In this document: positions 1 through 11,999 of the stretch, piece after piece
Position numbering within the stretch: the stretch's first letter is position 1
Layout: each line of letters begins with the position of its first letter
Source of the DNA: Epiperipatus broadwayi
Taxonomy: Eukaryota > Onychophora > Udeonychophora > Euonychophora > Peripatidae
Direction of reading: 5' to 3'
NCBI GenBank assembly: GCA_028023455.1
Contig: JAQFVV010012509.1
Location: forward strand, 2,174,001 to 2,238,000
Length of the DNA stretch: 64,000 nt
Made by a program: the position numbers and the translations under genes
Notes under the pieces: model-generated
Database searches by the model: none
Told to the model about the DNA's origin: nothing
What the model saw: only the letters and a program-made list of their open reading frames with translations

Positions 1-1850
1 AATATAATTTAGAATTGACCGAAAATTAATAAAACATTTTATAATAATTTATGACCATTTCTCCGCTATAATTTTATCAAACCTGTCTAATTATAGCGTG
101 TTTTCGTAAGTAAATGGATGATGCAATTTAAGCGGCCATTATAGCAAAGTTTTCCCGCTCGACTTATATATAACATTTTTACATATGACATTTCTACATT
201 TAAGATAGGTTCGAAACTAGTTCAGACGAGTAGGTCATTAGGTTGATGGTGAAACGGAAAGGGATTGGAGGTTTCCGTTTCAATATGAAGTTTTAATTTA
301 ATATATATATAACATGTAATGGTTAGCCTATGAGATGATGGTAGATATATGAACTACCGTCAAACAACACCTGGATTAATGCCTTGAATTCTTGGTGGGA
401 CCCAGTTGTTAAATTTATCTGGACGGTGTCCTAATCTTGATCCCTGATAGCATTTTCCATCACTATATTTTTTTATTGCTTAGATCATGAAGAAATGTCA
501 GGCTCCATCTGTATAAATATTTTTATCTTCCCTCATGTTGGTTCACCAAAATTAGCAAAATATATTTATAATAAATAAGCCAATAAATACTTTTCTTAAC
601 AAATCAACATATTTATTAAGAGATAACTTTTTTTATAGCTCTATAACTAAAGTGGTTTCATTACTTAAATTAGCAATGCCAGAGATAAAAGAAATAAACT
701 TGCAATTAGAATGAGTGCTTATGATGCATTCTTAACAAACTACAAAACCAAATATTTCAAATTTCTATTTGATTATAAAATTTTATTAGATATTTTGCTA
801 TGCTGACTTCACATCGAGCATTTGGATAACTTTCACTGTCGTAGATAAACTTATCCTATATCATAATAGTATTGCATATTAATTTCCTAATCTCTAATTT
901 TATTTAAGTGTATCACATGGATGTCAATATGCACAATTGCTTCATATATATTTAAATAGGAATTAGATCTTTAGACAAAGATTTGAAATTAATGATGTAG
1001 GAAGCATGATTATTATTTTTTTAGAATGATCATTATCGAATTTCATGGAGACACCTATTAGTACTGTTTTATTTTTTAAAACAAAATAGTAATACAATAT
1101 TCATGAGGGTGTTCAGTAATCAACCCTTCTAATTAATGTGTTTTATAAGTTCGTTAGAACATTAATTATATGTTATTAATAGTATTTTTGTTAATAAAAT
1201 AATTAAAACTCAAAAATTATCTGACATATTTCAAGTAATCCTTAATATATATGTATATTATACCAGTAAATAATAAGAATACCAGCTAAATGGTGTCTTT
1301 TGTATGAGGATGGTGAATGTAGGGGATACGAAGACAGACCTGATACAGTATTGAGGCAGAGGAGACATTTTATTGTGTCCAGATTACATAGATTGAAATG
1401 AAATTTTGTAGTTGATAATTGACAACCAACAATTTTTATTTAAAATCAATTCTCATTACAATGTTGATTAAACAAGCATGCATAAAGAATCTTTTATAAA
1501 TTATAGTCTTCTGAAATATATATTGAGTCTGACAGCCTTAACCTAGCAAATTAGTGAGGTAAATAATTATTTTAAAAATAATAATAGAAAAAATGCAAAG
1601 TGATTAACTCATTAAAACTTATTACAAAAATAATGATAAAATATGAAAGCACATAACTGAACAGCCAAGAATTTATTGCAGAAAGAATCAAAGGTATTTA
1701 ATATTAAATGAATGTACACACACAAATTACCATGTTCCCTAATATAATCAAAAAATATGCTATTACAAATAATGTTTTAAAAAATAGTAAGTTAATTTTT
1801 TTCAGACATTTTAAAAAATATAAATGGAATATTTCAAATTTAAGTAATTA
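1..1850. other. Unannotated AT-rich DNA
   Basis: No exon, RNA gene or recognisable element was found. Positions 60-180 and 240-440 are slightly less AT-rich but match nothing I know. Only short frames occur (for example 69 codons at 1708-1917) and they look random. Confidence 0.5.
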
Positions 1851-4216
1851 TTGCAGAGGTCACTGGAACTTCTTTAAACACATGGGAGAGCCTCTGAGTC
1901 GTTTGGAAACAGGATAGCTGATTTATATGGAGAGGGAATGGTTCTGTAAAATTAATAGTAAGCAAGTCACTTAGAAATGTAATGGAGAAGAAAGTGTCAG
2001 AAGAATTTATAAAAGTAGTTAGGAAAGAAGACATTGTTAAAATGTTTGAATATGCAAGGTGGTAGGAAACCAGAAAAGTGGCTGGAATTAAAGCAGTTAA
2101 AAATGAAGAACTTGAGGTACTAGCAGTAATGGAAACACAACTAAGAGAAGAAGAACGTATGCTAGAAAACTTGCAGGGTATAAAGAAAAATGGGGTGATG
2201 GTATAGGAGTTATAACAAAATATTTAAATACTGTTAAATGTAAAGAACATTTGTTTTCAGATTATGTTAAGAAGATGAATGGATAGTGGCTATAGTATAT
2301 ATAGCCACTGGAGATAGTCAAACTACAATGGACTAGAACAGTAGCATATATGAGTGCCTAGTCAAGGATATATAAAGTTTCAAAAAAGCGAGAAGAAAAT
2401 AATGGTTATAAGAGATATGAATGGGCATATTGAAAAAATTGATATCGATAACAAGAATTGACAGCTTTTGAAGAATTTTTGTTAGTGAATTTAAGCATTG
2501 GAAATTTATGAGGGACTATGTATTTCACACACTATTATGTATTAGTAGAGAAAGAGTGGTTGAATAAAGTATGGAAAATTAAAAGTGTTCGATAATGAAG
2601 AGAGAGTATGTAATAGGGACCATAATTTTTTTATAATAGAAATGGTTAGTAATGTGATAGAAAATAGTAATAAAAAGAGAAAGGATAGTGAAAAATGTGG
2701 ATGTAGAATGAATGGTAAAAATAAGAATATAAAATAAAAGTTGAAGGAATCATGAAAGAGTTGGTTGGGGGTGAATATAAGAACTGGTGTGGTGAAGTAG
2801 AAAAAGTGGCAAATAGGATTTTAGGTAGGAATATTCAGAATAAAAGTAACGAATGAAAGTTAGTAAAAGTGTAAAAGAAAGGGGGAAAGCATGCAAAGAA
2901 TATGTGTTATTAAGAAGAAAGTAAGTGAAGTTGTTAAATGGGAAAAGTAAGAAGTTGGCTAAAACAATTATAGAGAATGAAAATAAATAGTAAATTGTTG
3001 GTGGATATTAATAAAAGTGAAAAAGATGGAGTAAAATTTAATACATTAAAAGAAGGAATGTAGGTGAGAGACAAATAGCATTACTAGAGAATAATTACAG
3101 ACATTCTTAAATAAGTAATGAATATAGAAAAGAGATGTGATGGACAGTGATAAACAAAAGCATATAGTAATGAAAATATTAGGTTTACAGAAAGTGAATA
3201 AGGTAGGGAAGAAAGTGGAAAAGCAAGAGGTTTGGATGGGCAGCAGAGGTGGTAAGATCGCACAGAAGATATTTTCCAGATAGTTGGAGTAATGCAAGAG
3301 TAAAACTGTTTAAAGGAAAGTAATGATCATAGAAAGTTGATAATGGTAACAGTGTTATATAAAGTTGCATATATCATGGCTGGAATGGAAGAAAATAAAT
3401 AGTGGGAAAAATGCAAGGAGTTTTTCAATCAGATAGGCATATAGGAAGTAGTTAATTTGTAGTCACAACTTATGTGTAGGAATATAGGTAATCAGTTACA
3501 TATGGTTTTTATAGAGAAGGTATATGACAGAATAAATAGGAATATATTTGAGTAAGTTTAGTAAATTTTGGAATGGATGGAGATTTATTATAATTGTCAA
3601 TTTGGAAATATAGAATGACTTAAAAATAGAATGGGCTTAATGGATGATGCCCTATGTCACTTATTTTTGTTATATTTGAGAGAAATGAGAGATCAATATA
3701 AAAATGAAGAGGGATAAGATGCTATTAATAGGTGGCATGGGAATATACATTATCGGGTTTTATTTGCTGATATTTTGTGCATAGAAAGTAGAGCAGATAT
3801 GGAAATTCTGAATACATGCACAAGAGTGGGTAAAGAGATTGGGATTAAATTTAGTGAACAAAAATCAAAAGTGATAAATGCTGGGGAAATAAATTTTTAT
3901 TGGGGGATATAAAGTCAAGTGTGGTGAATAGATATAACGATTTGGGAATTGTCTTAAATAATCAGAAATTGCTTGGATGAATGGGAGAAAAAATTAAATG
4001 AAGCAAGGAAAAGAGGGACTGATAAAGAAATTAACAGTGTTTTCATATAATAAATATGATGTAGTTAGAGTTGTATGGTAGTGACAATAGCAGGGTTAAC
4101 TTATGGTAATGATGAGTTATGCCAGGGGTCAGAAATCTTTTAGTAGTGTGGTGTCGAATCTATGTTACAGTGTTATTCCGCGTGCAGACATGATTTTACC
4201 AACCTTATCAAAATAG

Positions 4217-4313
4217 ATTCAGTTATAATGGGCTTCAAAGTTATATATAATATTATAGTATATAATATACACTGCTATATAATATATACTTTTGAAGCCC
4301 ATTATAACTGGAT
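4217..4313. repeat. Hairpin inside the hAT element
   Basis: A 19-bp arm at 4221-4239 (AGTTATAATGGGCTTCAAA) is perfectly complementary to 4291-4309. The 51-bp spacer is almost pure TA and is also partly self-complementary. It is subterminal in the hAT and may be a small foldback inserted there. Confidence 0.8.
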
Positions 4314-4680
4314 CTTATATTATTGGTCATTCAATATTTTAAAATATTTAGAATCATGTGAAAAGTATCTTTTTTTAATTTGTAATTTTTAACATGCTTA
4401 TTATAACTTTATCTATACAAAATATATAATTTAAATAAGAAAAAAATATGAATTCTAAATATGATTAGTCATTTTTTATTAAAATAAATTAATGTGATCA
4501 TTGCCCTTGTACCTCTGCTCAATGTCAGGTATGTAATTGGTCACTTTTAGCTTCATGCATGCTTCTGAATGTTCAGGTGTTAGGCAACTTTGTGAACTCA
4601 AAAATATTTTTCATATAAGAAAATTTGTTTACATAATTAAGTTGAACCAAATGCCGAAAGCAAAGCACAAGCAGTTTTTT

Positions 4681-6242
4681 TCAAAGAATTAAATCTTTCA
4701 GGTAATGATATCCAACACAATTGATAATGACAAGATAGTTCCCTTCAAGAGCTTTCTGCAATTCTGTCAGCATTAATTCCATTTCAAAACTATATCCATT
4801 GACCCAAAAAGAGAAATCAAATGGAGTCATCTTTAAATCAATTAAGTCAGGTTTGATGAAAGAAAATATGGGTGTGTATATTTGGAAGTCTTCACATCGT
4901 TTGAAAAATTCTTCCCTGAGAGCTTCAATGTATTTTTGAAGTTCATCTTTGTTAATGTTAAATTGATTTGCATGGGCCTTTACATTTGGAAAGTACTTGT
5001 AGGTGTTAGTGGTAATATCACACCAAAATATATCTAATTTTGATGCAAATCTTTTCCAATATTCAAAAAGTTCTAGTACTGTTTGACCCTTTCTTTGCAA
5101 AAGCAAGTTTAACTCATTCAGGTGTTGAGTTATATTAGTCGGAAACATCAATTTGCATAACCAGTTTTTATTTTCAGATAATGCTCTTTTTCATCAAGAA
5201 ACATCTTGATTTCTTTCAGATCATGATACAAACCTGTTCAAGACATTACCTTGACTAATCCAATGAACAATGCTGTATAAAAAGAGATCTATTTATGCAC
5301 TATTCATTTCTTGCAAAAGGGATTTAAATTGCCTATGTGTTAATGAAGAATGAGAAACTATGAAATTAATTATTTTAATGACATTGTCCATTAGAGAATT
5401 CAAGCGTTATGATGAGATTTTTGCAACTAAATTTTCCTGGTGTATAATGCAATGGAAACTCAATATTCGATATATATGATTTTCAACAAGTTTAACAAAT
5501 CCCTTTTTTTTTTCCAACTATTGCATGGCTGGCATCATTAGTAACACGAAATATTTTATTTATGTTGATTTTCAAAATGCAGAGAAAATATGTCCCTTTG
5601 TTGTACCGGTAAGAGGAATGAAGCAACACAGTCCTTCATAAATATGATTGTTGTCACAATATTGGGCAACTATTGCTAGGCAAGCCACATCATTTACATC
5701 AGTGCTTTCATCAACAGCAACACTGAATGCAACAGTTTGTTGTAAACTGGTTTTCTCCTTTGTTATTACATCTTCAGCCATATCAGTTCTTTTTTGAATT
5801 GATCTTGCAGAAGCTGGTATTTTTTGAATTTGAGAATATCGTTTGTTTACTTGGTAGATCACTGAATAAGATTTTACCATCTTTCAAAAACGTTTCTTTG
5901 ATGAACTGTCCATTTGTGAAAGGTCTGCCTTTCAAAGGCACACAATGAGCAATTGTATAACTACATTCGGTGGCTTTATTTTGGGTTCCAATTATTTGAC
6001 TAAAATAATTAGTTTGTTTCTTAAAGGCAGAAACAGCTCTTTATAGCTTTACTTTTCTCATCTGAGGTTTTAAACATGAACACATTTAGTTTTATAATGT
6101 CTTTGTACACTTGAAATACGACATATAATACTTTCACAGCATATATATACACAGCACAATCTTTTTGCTGTACAAATTCATATTCATGTATCCAAGAGTC
6201 TTGAAAAGAGTGAATATCAGGTTTTTGTCTTTTGTGGGACAT
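4681..6242 (-). pseudogene. hAT transposase pseudogene (ZBED/GTF2IRD2-like)
   Basis: Three frames on the minus strand follow the order of the family. 6242-6021 encodes the N-terminus (MSHKRQKPDIHSFQDSWIHE). 5880-5572 carries the RNase H-like segment including VAFSVAVDESTDVNDVACLA, where DESTD holds a catalytic Asp. 5151-4681 carries the C-terminal part (ITQHLNELNLLLQRKGQT, then the IKPDLIDLKMTPF region). This is the arrangement seen in ZBED5/SCAND3/GTF2IRD2-like transposases. Frameshifts and stops separate the pieces, for example 5160-5560, and the expected BED zinc-finger residues after the N-terminus are eroded. It cannot make an active transposase. Confidence 0.85.
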
Positions 6243-7499
6243 TTTGGGAATCTCTGGGTCACTATGCCATGAGAATCTTTTTTGAAAGAAGTGCCACCAA
6301 TGAGCGTCGATTATTTACCATTCAACTACCGAAAATAGTTTTCTACAATTGATAACAATCTTTTTATTTGGATTACGATTTTATTTTTTTAATTTTATCA
6401 GAAGTAAAATGTGAATATGTAGATTTTTTTGCTTGAAAACAAAAATATCTTAAATGAAGTCAAGTGTATTATTTTCTGATAAATAATGATTTAATTGTAA
6501 ATTCAATGTTGAATGTAAAAAAAAAAAAAGACTGAAATTAAAATATATATTTTTTACTATTTCAATTTATTCTGAGTGCCATTGATAATCGTTGATGTGC
6601 CAAGCATGGCACGGGTACCATAGGTTGCCGACCCCTGAGTTATGTGTTACTAAAAAAATTAGAAAAAGTACAAAGGTGAGTAGGAAGACATCAGATGTGT
6701 GGACAGCAAAGAAGGCAATTCAAGGAGAAAATGGGATGGTCAAGTTTTTATATGAGATGCAAAATGAAAATGTTCAGTAGATTGCAAATTATGGATAAGA
6801 GAATAGCCAAAATAATATTTAATTGGGTTTGAGTAAAGGACACAATGAGATGGGTGAGAAAGGTAATATATGCAGATTTGCATAAAGGCTACTTATACAA
6901 AAGGTGGGACGATTGTATTATAGGAGAATTGCTGAGTGTTATAATGGCAATGGGATAGAATAGATGCATTAATAAAAAATAGGGTATTGGAAAGATTGAG
7001 AATTAGTATGAAGATTAAAATGAGTTCTAAATATATATATAGAAGTAAACGGACTATTGGGTGTGTTAATTTATAATAGCAAGGAAGTTCATTCTTTAAG
7101 GTTTGAACAGATCCTTTAGCAACAAGGGGATATACACAAATGGAAAAATATGGCTGATTTAGTCTGCAAATTATGTAAGGAAGGCACAGATAGTATTAGG
7201 TATTTATTCATTGAATGTAAATGCCTACAGGAAGAAAGGATACAAATAGAAAATAAATATGAGCAGTAAGTGTACAGAAAATAGTTTTTATGCTGGGTTT
7301 GGGGAAAGATATGGGGGATTTAGATATAAAGACCATAGAATTGACAAAGATTATGTTGTGGAAATCAGATTGAGAAGGATAGAAAATATGGGAAATACCT
7401 TTGGGTTGAAATGGGATAGTAAATTGGCTAACAGGTTTTTCTGAGCATAGTGGCTGAGAGATTCCTGACTCCAAAAAAGCCACTGCATCATATTTTTGG

Positions 7500-8124
7500 T
7501 TCACCTGGATATTTATTACAAGTGCCTGTACACCTTTTCGCCTTTATATAAATTAATTAGTGTTACTAGGTCAGGGAAAGTAGACATTCTTGGTAAAATA
7601 AACAATTGGTAGATCAGACAACAGTAAATAAATGCCAAACAATCTAACATTTAACAATCTTGTTTTTAATGAAATAGTAAAATAAAATAGCTCCCATTAA
7701 TGGATGGGTTTGAACTATAGTTAACTAAAGCATATTAAAAGTTATTGACTTTGTCAGTTGATTGTTTTGATTCTCCCTTTTGAATTAATTTTATTCATTA
7801 AATAATTTCATGTGAACATAGTGACAATTGCAGATGTGTGCATATATGCAAAAATATGACTTGTTAATTAAACCTACACAGACAAACTAATCTCATATAT
7901 GCTGAAGTTTTATAATATATGGTGCAAGCCATGAGAGGAAACAGGTAAAACTGATAAAGACCTACAGGTAACTCAAATAACAGCAAAAAGTATATAAAGG
8001 CATGGGAAGCATTACCAAATTTGACCTAATGTAGAAGCAATAATGAGTGCTATTTCATATAAATAACTAAGCTGAACCAAATGCTAAATAAAAATCATTT
8101 AAAGGCCAAATAGATAAATAAATC
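7500..8124. other. Unannotated AT-rich DNA
   Basis: Follows the LINE tail. No coding or structured signal was seen. Confidence 0.5.
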
Positions 8125-8270
8125 TCCCATGTGAATCAGTCGGATCTGAGTTCGATCCTAGCTTCACAACATCTAGCCATAAGCTCACTTCAAACCCCTA
8201 GTACTAACCTTAAATTTCCGATGCAATGGGGCTTTATACGGTCGGTCCACGCTAGTTTTCTTAAAGAAAA
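8125..8270 (+). mobile_element. tRNA-derived SINE-like fragment
   Basis: GAGTTCGATCCTAG at about 8148 resembles a pol III B box (GGTTCGANTCC). It is followed by GCTTCACAAC and a locally GC-richer tail. A related sequence with GTCCGATCC and GCTTCACAGC lies at 55124-55200. Two dispersed copies sharing a B box and tail suggest a SINE. The A box and ends are not clear. Confidence 0.5.
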
Positions 8271-8627
8271 ACTATTTTAAAATGTGTATTAAAATTAACT
8301 AGTTCAAGGTTTAAATTAATTAATGCTATTAATAAATTCATGATAAAATTATTCGTGAATTTATATATATTATAACTGCGTGGATTGTGCATATATATTT
8401 ATAAATATTTAAATATATATAATTCTTTGAAAGTTTCATTGTGTCGGGAATGTTTATTTCACTTTTAAATAATTTGTTAAATTTTTAATGATTAAAAGCT
8501 ACATTCTTTCGATAAGCTTTCAGATTTTCCCTTTCCAAAACAATGGGTAAAGTTTTATTAATTAAAAAAAAAGATAAGTATTTAAAATGTAAGGATTTCC
8601 TAATTAAAATCATTTTTTTGATTTTAA

Positions 8628-8657
8628 GAATTCATTTTCTAATTAGAAAATGAATTC
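8628..8657. repeat. Perfect 30-bp palindrome
   Basis: GAATTCATTTTCTAA followed by its exact reverse complement, without spacer. It may be a protein-binding site or a relic of an inverted duplication; nothing nearby tells which. Confidence 0.85.
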
Positions 8658-8741
8658 AAGTTAATGAGTTTGAAAGCCTTATCGAAGGAATGTATCTAAA
8701 AACAACTAGTGAATTGTGTAACATTGATAATGAAAGAAGCG

Positions 8742-9010
8742 CTAGCCCAAAGACATGAGATACAGTATAAATAGCTCTGAAAAGTTTGGAGAAAAAAGAA
8801 GCCATCTTTGTTGCAGAAAAGTGCCAGTAAATTCAAACATCAGGAATCCGGCTACTGTTCCTGAAGTCCCCTGAAAATCTCCAAATGAAGCTGATAAATC
8901 CTTTCCGGACCCAATCATGCTGCTAAAATCATGAAAATCCATTAAAATGCTGTTCAAGTAATCGACCAAATGCATGCCTACGTTTTACCAACCCGGACGT
9001 GTAAACTAAG
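8742..9010 (-). other. Unexplained open frame in GC-richer island
   Basis: A 77-codon frame without stops on the minus strand (8975-8742, starting MHLVDYLNSIL) lies in a segment less AT-rich than its surroundings. The middle reads DFQGTSGTVAGFLMFEF. I do not recognise it, and no convincing splice sites border it. The opposite strand carries a TATAAATAG at 8766, so this could also be a promoter or 5' leader. It could be an orphan exon, a relic of a mobile element, or chance. Confidence 0.2.
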
Positions 9011-11999
9011 GAACCAGCCTGGAAGAAATGGTAATATATTTCCATAATGAACCATGACTTTCTGGCCATTCCGAACTTTACACTTCCTTTAAGAGCTCTT
9101 TTCATTCTTTAATGTAAATCTGTACAAAACTTTCTTTTATTTATGCTTTTTAAATTCATAGTAATTCTCTCAATCTCTAGTCCTTAGATTTAATTTTCCT
9201 TTCTTACAATGGCGGTTCATTTACTATATTATATATATTAATGTTGTTTATTTTTAATTATATGCCAATAATCCTTCAACTCGATTAGCTTTGTTCCAGT
9301 TGCTTTATGCAAATAATATAATATTAAGTCTAATCGTAACTCTCGCCCATGAGAACTAGATTTATACAGTTCTATTAATCATTGAGTCAAAAGAAATTAT
9401 TAAATGTTTATTTTTATAATTGGCTAATAATAAATTATTAGCTCCGTTTCTAATCTATGCCCCAGCTATTTTCTTATAGTCACCAATGTGTATTGATTCA
9501 TACGTAATGTTAAAATGTTTTTTGCCAAAGGGTCGATAAAGGAATCAACTAAATACATTCTGATTCAAATTGCTTTTACTATCCATTAATATTCAGGAAG
9601 GGCACGATGTTTGGGGCATAATTAATATAATTTTATAAATGCTTTAAAATTGTTTTAGTTAAAAGCTCATTTGCCTTTAATTAATTTGATCAAGTCATCA
9701 CGTAGAGTATTCTATAATTGGGTTTTATTATTCAAGTCATCATCTTCCAACGTTGCTGATGTAGGGCTATCTTCTGCTCCATTAAGCTTGTCAGTGGTAA
9801 TACTACTGTTGTTTTAAATTATAGAGGAAGAAAGCACTTCCTCCCCCGATCATGTTATATTTGGAACACCAAAGGTTCATAGCTATGACTCGGCCTGTTT
9901 TTCCTGTGTTCCACGTCTCCTTAAAGGGCAGTAAGACTTGTCAAATACAAGCTGCCATACTACTTTTAAATCACTGACCAGCTATTATCTTTCATTCTCA
10001 TTTTACAGCTCATAATTCGTCATCACCTTTACCTTTCTGTGCCAGTAAAGCTCGCTTTTATGCTGGTAATTCATGATGAAGTGATTTCAATTAAAGTTGA
10101 ACAAATTCTCAGTTATCAAACTAAATAAGTTTTCTAATAAAGGTTAAAGTTGTGCCCTAAATACGTATTTTGCTCTTCATGAATGGATTTGCGAATGTGA
10201 AAATAAATCTCACATTCTTCTGTATAAAATAAGAACAAGAATATCCGTCACCACTGATACCTTTATCTGCCTTTATTTTCTTGTTGGGGACATAGACATA
10301 TAGATTTTCAAATATTGTGTAATACTCTGCATATAATAGGAACTGCCATCCCTATTATAATTTTAAACTCTGTTTAAGGCTAGAAGTGATCAATATAATC
10401 ATTTAAATTGAACAAAACCATTACTATTATGATTAAAATATTTTATTAACACACTTGGTTTCTTAAGTCTTTTATTCATAATTATTTAAATGTTAATGCT
10501 CACTGTCTGTGCTGGCAACCCGAATATATACATATGATTCGATTTAAAATTATCTTTAGTTAATTTATTATTCGATATTAGTGTCAGTTCAGGGGTCTCT
10601 AATCCTCACCAACTGTTGAGCTAGTTCCTTGGTGCATAGTACTGTGCCGTCAATTTAGATTTCTACTAATCTGAGCTGGTGAGTTGGGTTTGAATTTAGT
10701 TTGGTTCAGCTGAGTTTGGATCTGACTTGCAGTTTAGGTGGTGGACATTTGTTGACTGGCACACATGGTATCTACAGGATTTATATGCATAAACATACAC
10801 AAGACAATGTTTTCCAGGCATGAATTATTAAACAAGAAATTTTAACAGTAATGTTTGCCTTTTTATTTTTTGTCACTTTAATCTATTGTATGAATTTTCC
10901 TTTAGGAATTTTCCCTGGGATTAATTATGAACCAAGCGTATTGGCAAAGGTAATTTATACATTTCATGCAATTAGCTAACAATAAACTAACATTAAGAAC
11001 TAATAATGAAGAGTTGATATTAATGATAAATATTTTATTATAAATTAAAATATTTAAATAAGAATTACTAATAAACTGGAAAGAACATACAATCTCCCAT
11101 TCAGATATGTTAAATAATTAAAACAATTAATGTTCACTTATTAGTTTCTTCTAGAAGCCTGTAACTGAAAATTCCTCAAATAATATAGCGAATGTCTCAG
11201 TAGTATATTATAAGCTTATAATTTAGGTTAGCAGACATTTAATTAGTCAAAAATAGGTACGAATAAATAGTTATCAGTAAGTTTTACAAATTTATGTAGA
11301 TTGTAGGATACATGTATTTCATGGGTTGAAAGAGATCATACATTAACTGATTTCTGCTGACATTTTTATGTTCCTAGTTTGTAGTAAGGCTTAACTCTAA
11401 AGCTTTTTGGAATGACCTCTTTATGATAAAAGGTTATGCAAACATTCCGATTTCCACTCGACATTGATGATTTAGTTCAGCATGGAGTGCTCTGGATTAT
11501 TTCATGAACCAGGACCAGCCAAAAGAAAAACTTGTAAGACTGCTTGAAGCTATTTTTATTGTCTCAAGCGGTTTTCAGATTTTTGTCCATATGTCCTTGT
11601 CTTTTGTTTTATCATTGTAATCTTATACAATTATTTTTAGTTGCAATGTCTCTTACAAAATATTTTTGCCATCTTTAATTAGTGTAATGTCTTATTTATC
11701 TGGATAAACAACCTGCATGCACTTACATTCTTAGCAATTTTAACTTTAATTAAATCGATAATATTAACACAAAATAACTTTCATTGCACGTATCAAAAAA
11801 TAAATTCTAATTTTAAAAAAAAACTTGTCTTTTGAACAATCTTTAAATTTTAGCTTTTTCAACAAATGCCAATATAGTTGCACCATGTATATGTAAATAG
11901 TACAATATATATAAAATGATTATACACATTCATGTACATCAAGTAAAAATAAATATGTTGAGTTCTGAGACAGTAATTAAATATATAAAAAATACAAGA
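9011..11999. other. Unannotated DNA with a GC-richer patch
   Basis: 9700-10080 is noticeably less AT-rich and contains several CT-rich stretches, but no long frame or known motif. CAGGGGTCTCTAATCC at about 10589 resembles a hAT terminal repeat, but I found no partner end. Nothing else was supported. Confidence 0.4.

Larger units (their letters stand above)
4123..6637 (-). mobile_element. hAT-superfamily DNA transposon inserted in the LINE
   Basis: The ends are short inverted repeats CAGGGGTC (4123-4130) and GACCCCTG (6630-6637). They are flanked by an 8-bp target-site duplication AGTTATG(C/T) at 4115-4122 and 6638-6645. TIR sequence and an 8-bp duplication are hallmarks of hAT elements. Between them lies a decayed minus-strand transposase. 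The host LINE sequence resumes on the right, so the element is a clean nested insertion. It is about 2.5 kb, a normal length for a hAT. Confidence 0.92.
1850..7500 (+). mobile_element. Decayed non-LTR retrotransposon (LINE), split by a nested hAT transposon
   Basis: Fragments of a LINE ORF2 appear in order on the plus strand, in shifting frames with many stops. Near 2280-2450 the frame reads WIVAIVYIATGDSQ and then DMNGHIEK, resembling the endonuclease (EEP) domain. Near 3485-3545 VFIEKVYDRINRNIFE matches the reverse-transcriptase block usually written DLEKAYDR. Near 3745-3890 the YxDD-box region is present as VLFADILCIES with both catalytic Asp codons altered. After the hAT insertion, 7160-7245 reads CKLCKEGTDSIRYLFIECKCLQEER, the Cys-x2-Cys...Glu-Cys zinc-binding tail typical of many LINE ORF2 C-termini. 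The element is long dead. The left boundary is approximate; I could not assign a clade. Confidence 0.75.

Noticed and set aside
8742-8975. POR-related or other named gene exon
   Set aside because: No family resemblance and it lies downstream of the POR stop; left as unexplained.
10589-10605. hAT terminal repeat (CAGGGGTCTCTAATCC)
   Set aside because: No matching opposite end or 8-bp duplication was found within several kb.
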